Assembly (NCBI GenBank): GCA_949361645.1
Contig: OX442434.1
Location: 3,029,672 to 3,093,671, forward strand
From: Spongilla lacustris
Lineage: Eukaryota > Porifera > Demospongiae > Spongillida > Spongillidae
DNA length: 64,000 nucleotides
Direction: 5' to 3'
The position numbers were made by a program, and so were the translations under genes. The notes under the pieces are model-generated. The model ran no database searches and was not told the origin of the DNA. It saw only the letters and a program-made list of their open reading frames with translations. Below are positions 61,201 through 64,000 of this stretch, piece by piece. Each line of letters starts with the position of its first letter. Positions within the stretch are counted from its first letter, which is position 1.

Positions 61201-62659
61201 GGTACCATGCATGCCAATAGATTACATTAACCATACATGGCAATTTACAAATAAAACTGAACAGTTAGATCTAGTGTGTTCACAACATTTAGGTATATGT
61301 ACATAACTTAGATCTATACATAACCACAACCACATTCAAAGTTAATCAATCATCAAATAATATACAATTATGGCCTCTTTAATTATGATACTAGACTCTA
61401 TTGTGTTTCTGACATTGCACTAAAGTTGGAGGCATATGTTATGACCATCTTTCCCAGTAACCATGAATTTTATTAGTCCCTATGCTATTGTACATGTACT
61501 GGAAGCATGGGCACTAATCAGATTCATGGTTATACTGGAATAGGCCACACATGTCCACCCCCAATACTTCATACTGCTGATTCATTACAAACTAATCCTA
61601 GATCCCCAGATGGCTGACAAATCCCTGAAACTTATATTTAAACCAACTTTCATCAGTATGATGCATCCGAATGCTTCTAAAATCTGATTGTAATGAATCT
61701 GAAGGTTCCTCTAAGTTTTATCATAAGACATAGAGATGAAGAAAAGCTGCTTACATGTGACTTCTTGAAAACAGTACACATGCTGGCTTACTGTACAACA
61801 TGTATGCTTATGTGCAATGTTGACATTTGTATCATTTCACAACTTTATAACTGTTCTAATATAAATATATGCACTCATTATACATGTATAAGTTAACAAA
61901 CTTACGATAGCAAGCATAGTATGGGTCTCCAGTATAGCCAGCACAACACTGGTAACTAATGTAGGAGCTGACCCCATAGTATTGGGTGTAGTAATAGGTC
62001 CTGCACAGTACAAAACAACGATTTGTGAAACCTTTACATGTACTGCTGCAGCCATATATATGCACTGCAGGCACATAAACGTACACTAACTGTATTGCCG
62101 TTGTATCTGGTGTGCCACAATGGGCATATCATTTCTGCCACAAGAGTTACCCTTTTAGATCACTGAATACCTCTGGGTGAGGTTTCCATTGCACAAACAC
62201 TGGGTGCTGTTTCTCGTTCTCAGCCATTTGTCTCATACCCAGACTATTATATTAATTTTATTTCTTTTATTCATTCCACTCTACGAAGTATATTAACCAT
62301 GTGCATGCAGTATCAAGACAATAATCTGGCAGCCAAACCTTCACAGCCAAAGCGAAGGGGCCAGGGCACGAGGTTACTTACGAGGACACACTGCGAGAGC
62401 CTTGACAGTACGACCACCCCCAGCCGTAAGTACTGCAATCGTAGGTGAAGTACTGTGTGGTGTATGTGACACCCGAAGCTATGCTTGGTGCGTAACCATA
62501 CTGATACATCGTCACCGAGCAAATTCCGTTCCTGCGTACGAAAACGTGATATCGTATCAATAAACATTGCGTGCTCACTTACGAGGCAAGGGAGTAAGGA
62601 AGAGCTGCAACAACGACCATCGTTACTAGAAGTCCGAAGAAGATATTATTTTGCGTCAT
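51799..62659 (-). CDS. Secreted EMI-like / EGF / fibronectin III / Ig protein, full gene model
   Basis: Fifteen exons on the minus strand: 62583-62659, 62382-62531, 61906-62000, 60816-60911, 60642-60764, 60453-60575, 60277-60399, 59601-59723, 56833-57102, 56487-56774, 54865-55143, 54516-54809, 54140-54448 and the last exon 51799-52257 (14 blocks read with confidence; a further small exon cannot be excluded). Total about 930 residues. The first two introns are phase 2 and all later ones phase 1, and every junction I checked joins in frame. Domains: signal peptide, EMI-like Cys module, one EGF, four calcium-binding EGFs, four FN3, one Ig-like, one unrecognised C-terminal domain. No TM segment is seen, so it is probably secreted into the extracellular matrix. 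The last exon has a splice-site problem described separately. Confidence 0.75.
52258..52661. other. Intron, non-coding
   Basis: Together with 53618-54139 this is the intron between the last two exons of the EGF/FN3/Ig gene. It matches 37081-37962 of unit 1 apart from the TTAA-site insertion. Confidence 0.6.
52666..53613. mobile_element. 948-bp non-autonomous element with TTAA target duplication
   Basis: Ends CACCGCGTCCGTGAAATTCG and CGAATTTCACGGACGCGGTG are long inverted repeats (extending about 60 bp with small differences). TTAA flanks both sides (52662-52665, 53614-53617), and the same intron in unit 1 has a single TTAA (37426-37429) with nothing inserted. TTAA duplication is the hallmark of the piggyBac superfamily; the short internal ORFs do not look like a transposase, so it is non-autonomous. 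Confidence 0.9.
54140..54448 (-). CDS. Ig-like domain exon
   Basis: A 309-bp phase-1 exon encodes [36 protein letters not shown] and [17 protein letters not shown]. The Cys, Trp and D-x-G-x-Y-x-C pattern is that of an Ig V/I-type fold. It ends LNVE before GTGAGT. Confidence 0.8.
54516..57102 (-). CDS. Four fibronectin type III exons
   Basis: One exon per domain: 56833-57102 ([20 protein letters not shown]), 56487-56774 ([20 protein letters not shown]), 54865-55143 ([20 protein letters not shown]) and 54516-54809 ([20 protein letters not shown]). Each has the conserved Trp in strand B and the Tyr-rich strand F (for example [20 protein letters not shown]). Introns are 58, about 1340 and 55 bp; the long one holds the 21-bp minisatellite. 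Several N-glycosylation sequons are present. Confidence 0.88.
55517..56356. repeat. 21-bp minisatellite, about 40 units (unit 2)
   Basis: The same unit as in unit 1 (GTGACATGGCAGTAGGTAATG) expanded to about 840 bp, with variants (GTAAC, CAATA) spaced in a higher-order pattern. One unit near 56265 lacks a G and shifts phase. Intron 3' of the second FN3 exon. Confidence 0.97.
57208..58139. mobile_element. 932-bp non-autonomous element with TTAA target duplication and subterminal palindromes
   Basis: Perfect 10-bp ends CCTTTAATCT / AGATTAAAGG are flanked by TTAA at 57204-57207 and 58140-58143. Unit 1 has the empty site (40396-40399). Just inside each end sit palindromic words: ATCCTTAATTCAGGAT and ATCCTGAATTAAGGAT on the left, ATCCTGAATTCAGGAT twice on the right. 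No transposase is recognised in the middle. The CC start and TTAA duplication fit piggyBac-type MITEs. Confidence 0.9.
58889..59144. mobile_element. 256-bp hAT-like MITE with 8-bp target duplication
   Basis: Ends (CA)GTAGCGGATCCAG and CTGGATCCGCTACT(G) are inverted. GAATTTCA is duplicated on both sides (58881-58888, 59145-59152), and unit 1 has it once at 41162-41169. The 8-bp duplication and the end sequence fit the hAT superfamily. The interior is G/C-rich, with a run of about 16 G followed by C-runs. Confidence 0.9.
59601..60911 (-). CDS. EGF exon cluster (one EGF, four calcium-binding EGFs)
   Basis: The exon at 60816-60911 encodes [20 protein letters not shown] and [10 protein letters not shown], a six-Cys EGF. 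Four following exons are each exactly 123 bp. They start DINEC and have the C-x-N-x4-F/Y-C calcium-binding pattern: 60642-60764 ([10 protein letters not shown]), 60453-60575 ([10 protein letters not shown]), 60277-60399 ([10 protein letters not shown]) and 59601-59723 ([10 protein letters not shown]). Introns are 51, 66, 53 and about 550 bp. The donor of the first is GTTTGG, weaker than the rest. The last EGF has Asn where Tyr/Phe is usual. Confidence 0.85.
59817..60087. mobile_element. Candidate MITE in EGF intron (unit 2)
   Basis: A perfect 18-bp inverted pair, AGGGCAAATGTGAGGGCT and AGCCCTCACATTTGCCCT, bounds 271 bp of AT-rich DNA in the intron between two EGF exons. No target duplication recognised. 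Confidence 0.5.
60912..61905. other. Intron of the EGF/FN3/Ig gene, not duplicated
   Basis: About 1 kb of AT-rich sequence with no exon or repeat I can support. Confidence 0.5.
61906..62659 (-). CDS. 5' exons: signal peptide and EMI-like module
   Basis: Exon 1 (62583-62659) starts at ATG 62659 and encodes [20 protein letters not shown] then PYSLAS, a classic signal peptide. Exons 2 and 3 encode [32 protein letters not shown] and [19 protein letters not shown]. The spacing W..YCQGSR to YQCC-GY is that of EMI-type modules, though shorter than the textbook domain, so I call it EMI-like. Donors are GTAAGT in all three cases. These exons are outside the duplication and are present once. Confidence 0.78.
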
Positions 62660-62770
62660 TTTACTGAAGGATGCTGTTCAGAATTTTTTTAAATCATGTA
62701 GAAAAGTTTGTTTTTTTTAAACCAGAACTTTAATGAAGCCTAATCAATACGGATTTATTAATGAATTGTC

Positions 62771-62806
62771 CGTACGTACGTACGTAAGTACAACGTACGT
62801 ACGTAC
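62771..62806. repeat. GTAC-rich palindromic stretch upstream of the EGF/FN3/Ig gene
   Basis: Repeated CGTACGTACGTA words on both sides of a short AAGTACAA centre, about 110-150 bp upstream of the ATG at 62659. Confidence 0.7.
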
Positions 62807-62822
62807 ACATACACGTACCAGA

Positions 62823-62850
62823 AAGGATTATTAACTAGTTAATAATCCTT
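62823..62850. promoter_or_regulatory. Perfect 28-bp palindrome in the upstream region
   Basis: AAGGATTATTAACT is followed directly by its exact reverse complement AGTTAATAATCCTT. The centre is ACTAGT. It holds paired ATTA/TAAT words, as bound by homeodomain proteins, 164-191 bp upstream of the minus-strand start codon. A regulatory role is inference. Confidence 0.4.
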
Positions 62851-63686
62851 GGTATGCAGTTAATAATATTGTAAATTATAGTACAATACTCGATGTAAAC
62901 GATTTGCAAGTTAGAATAAAGACCTCTCATCACGTGTCTGCTCGGTATGATTTATAGATTACCCTTTTAAAGATCTGTGGGTACACGTACGGGTCAGAAC
63001 AAGTGGGACAAGGTCTGTAAACAGCCTTGTGAATTAGATTATACCGTCCGAACAAAACCACAGTTTTATGCGATAGATCTATGCACAGCAGCGCTTAATT
63101 CTAGGAAGTTTACATTCCATGTAATCATTTCCCTCTCCAATGACACATATTCATCAGTTTAAAGCCCCTACCTCCCACCAGAGAACCGTGGTCCCCTCTA
63201 AGTAATCAGATTGGACTGACTGACCATTGAAAAGAAGCAAGTTCCCGGTAAGGCTATACAACAGGGACGGGGGGGGGGAACCCTTTTTCCTACATGGATA
63301 ATGACGTAATGCATACTGCAGCTTTCTGCATGTTGCCATCGTGGATTAACAAGCTTGCACATTGTTCCAGCCAAAGTATTCGTATATCGATCGAACTATA
63401 AATCCAGACCCTCTTAGCAGTAACAAAATTGGTTAATTGGTATAGGTGCATGTTCTGGCCTGCTACACTTTTATACATTTAGGTGTCAATGCCGATAAAA
63501 TATGTTGCATATCTCTAATAGTAAGTTTCTAAACTGACTTCTCTCATACCCGCCAACACGATGCTTCAATCAATGAATCCTGACAAGATACCTGCAGTCT
63601 CTTTATCCGAGCTAATCTTATCTTATCAGATCCGGGGGGACATTCTTTTTGTAACGTTCGAGTGTGTGAACGAGTGAGCGTTATCC

Positions 63687-63878
63687 ATGCGTTCTAAGTG
63701 TCGGCAGTTTTACTACATTGCAGGCTCCATCCAACTGATTATAGGGAACATTGGCAATATTATAACAGTGGGATCGGGTGTGTTGCTAATCGTATTCACG
63801 ACACTTCAAATCATGACCAGTTTATTTGTACTTGGTACGATATTCCTTGGAAGAGTTAGGAAGGATATACTAGTGTAA
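63687..63878 (+). CDS. Possible small hydrophobic protein or first exon
   Basis: A 63-residue ORF starting MRSKCRQFYYIAGSIQLIIG contains two likely membrane segments (IIGNIGNIITVGSGVLLIVF and MTSLFVLGTIFLG). It is divergently placed about 1 kb upstream of the EGF/FN3/Ig gene. Length and composition alone do not make it a gene; family not recognised. Confidence 0.25.
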   Translation: MRSKCRQFYYIAGSIQLIIGNIGNIITVGSGVLLIVFTTLQIMTSLFVLGTIFLGRVRKDILV

Positions 63879-64000
63879 ATACGTGGTACTGTTTGTATTG
63901 TTGTATGTATGCATTATATGTGTTCATTTGAATGTATGATATTGAGGGTACGAGAATACACAGTGGTATCAAGAGCTACCATAATTGGACGATCATTTAT

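Overview
This is eukaryotic, animal-type genomic DNA, not bacterial. It is AT-rich, has GT-AG introns (many only 50-70 bp in one gene), phase-1 exons carrying extracellular modules (EGF, fibronectin III, Ig), and many degraded transposons. The secreted and membrane protein families, the DIRS and LINE remnants and the compact introns suggest a marine invertebrate, most likely a demosponge. That assignment is inference from family resemblance; no search was run.

Layout. (1) 1-24.4 kb: a plus-strand gene for a low-complexity Ser/Pro/Gln-rich protein. Three exons join in phase across a 19.3-kb intron. That intron, and the flank, hold a DIRS element (6.7-10.0 kb, minus), a LINE-type reverse transcriptase (12.0-13.5 kb, minus), a Ty3/gypsy remnant with integrase upstream of RT (20.3-21.8 kb, minus), an 825-bp foldback palindrome (5.1-5.9 kb), a 298-bp hairpin (19.6-19.9 kb) and scattered MITEs. 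(2) 26423-60678: a tandem segmental duplication. Unit 1 is 26423-42607 and unit 2 is 42608-60678. Each unit carries, on the minus strand, the 3' part of an EGF/FN3/Ig gene and a large beta-helix plus multi-TM receptor-like gene. Each also carries, on the plus strand, a short exon that may end the 5' gene. (3) 60.6-62.7 kb: the unduplicated 5' end of the EGF/FN3/Ig gene (signal peptide, EMI-like exons, first EGFs). (4) 62.7-64 kb: its upstream region and one doubtful small hydrophobic ORF.

Genes together. The duplication junction lies inside a calcium-binding EGF exon. Only unit 2 stays joined to the signal peptide, so unit 1 holds a headless paralogue that has also lost a splice donor. Conversely only unit 1 is next to the upstream exons of the plus-strand gene, so the unit-2 copy of its candidate last exon is an orphan. 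Both copies of the multi-TM gene have frameshifts, at different places: one 1-base shift in unit 2, two in unit 1.

The paralogous units act as before/after pictures. They reveal exact empty sites for three recent transposon insertions in unit 2 (two with TTAA target duplications, one with an 8-bp duplication). They also show expansion of a 21-bp minisatellite and of a TG microsatellite. No RNA genes or CRISPR arrays were recognised. Exon boundaries are hand-read and could be off by a base or two.
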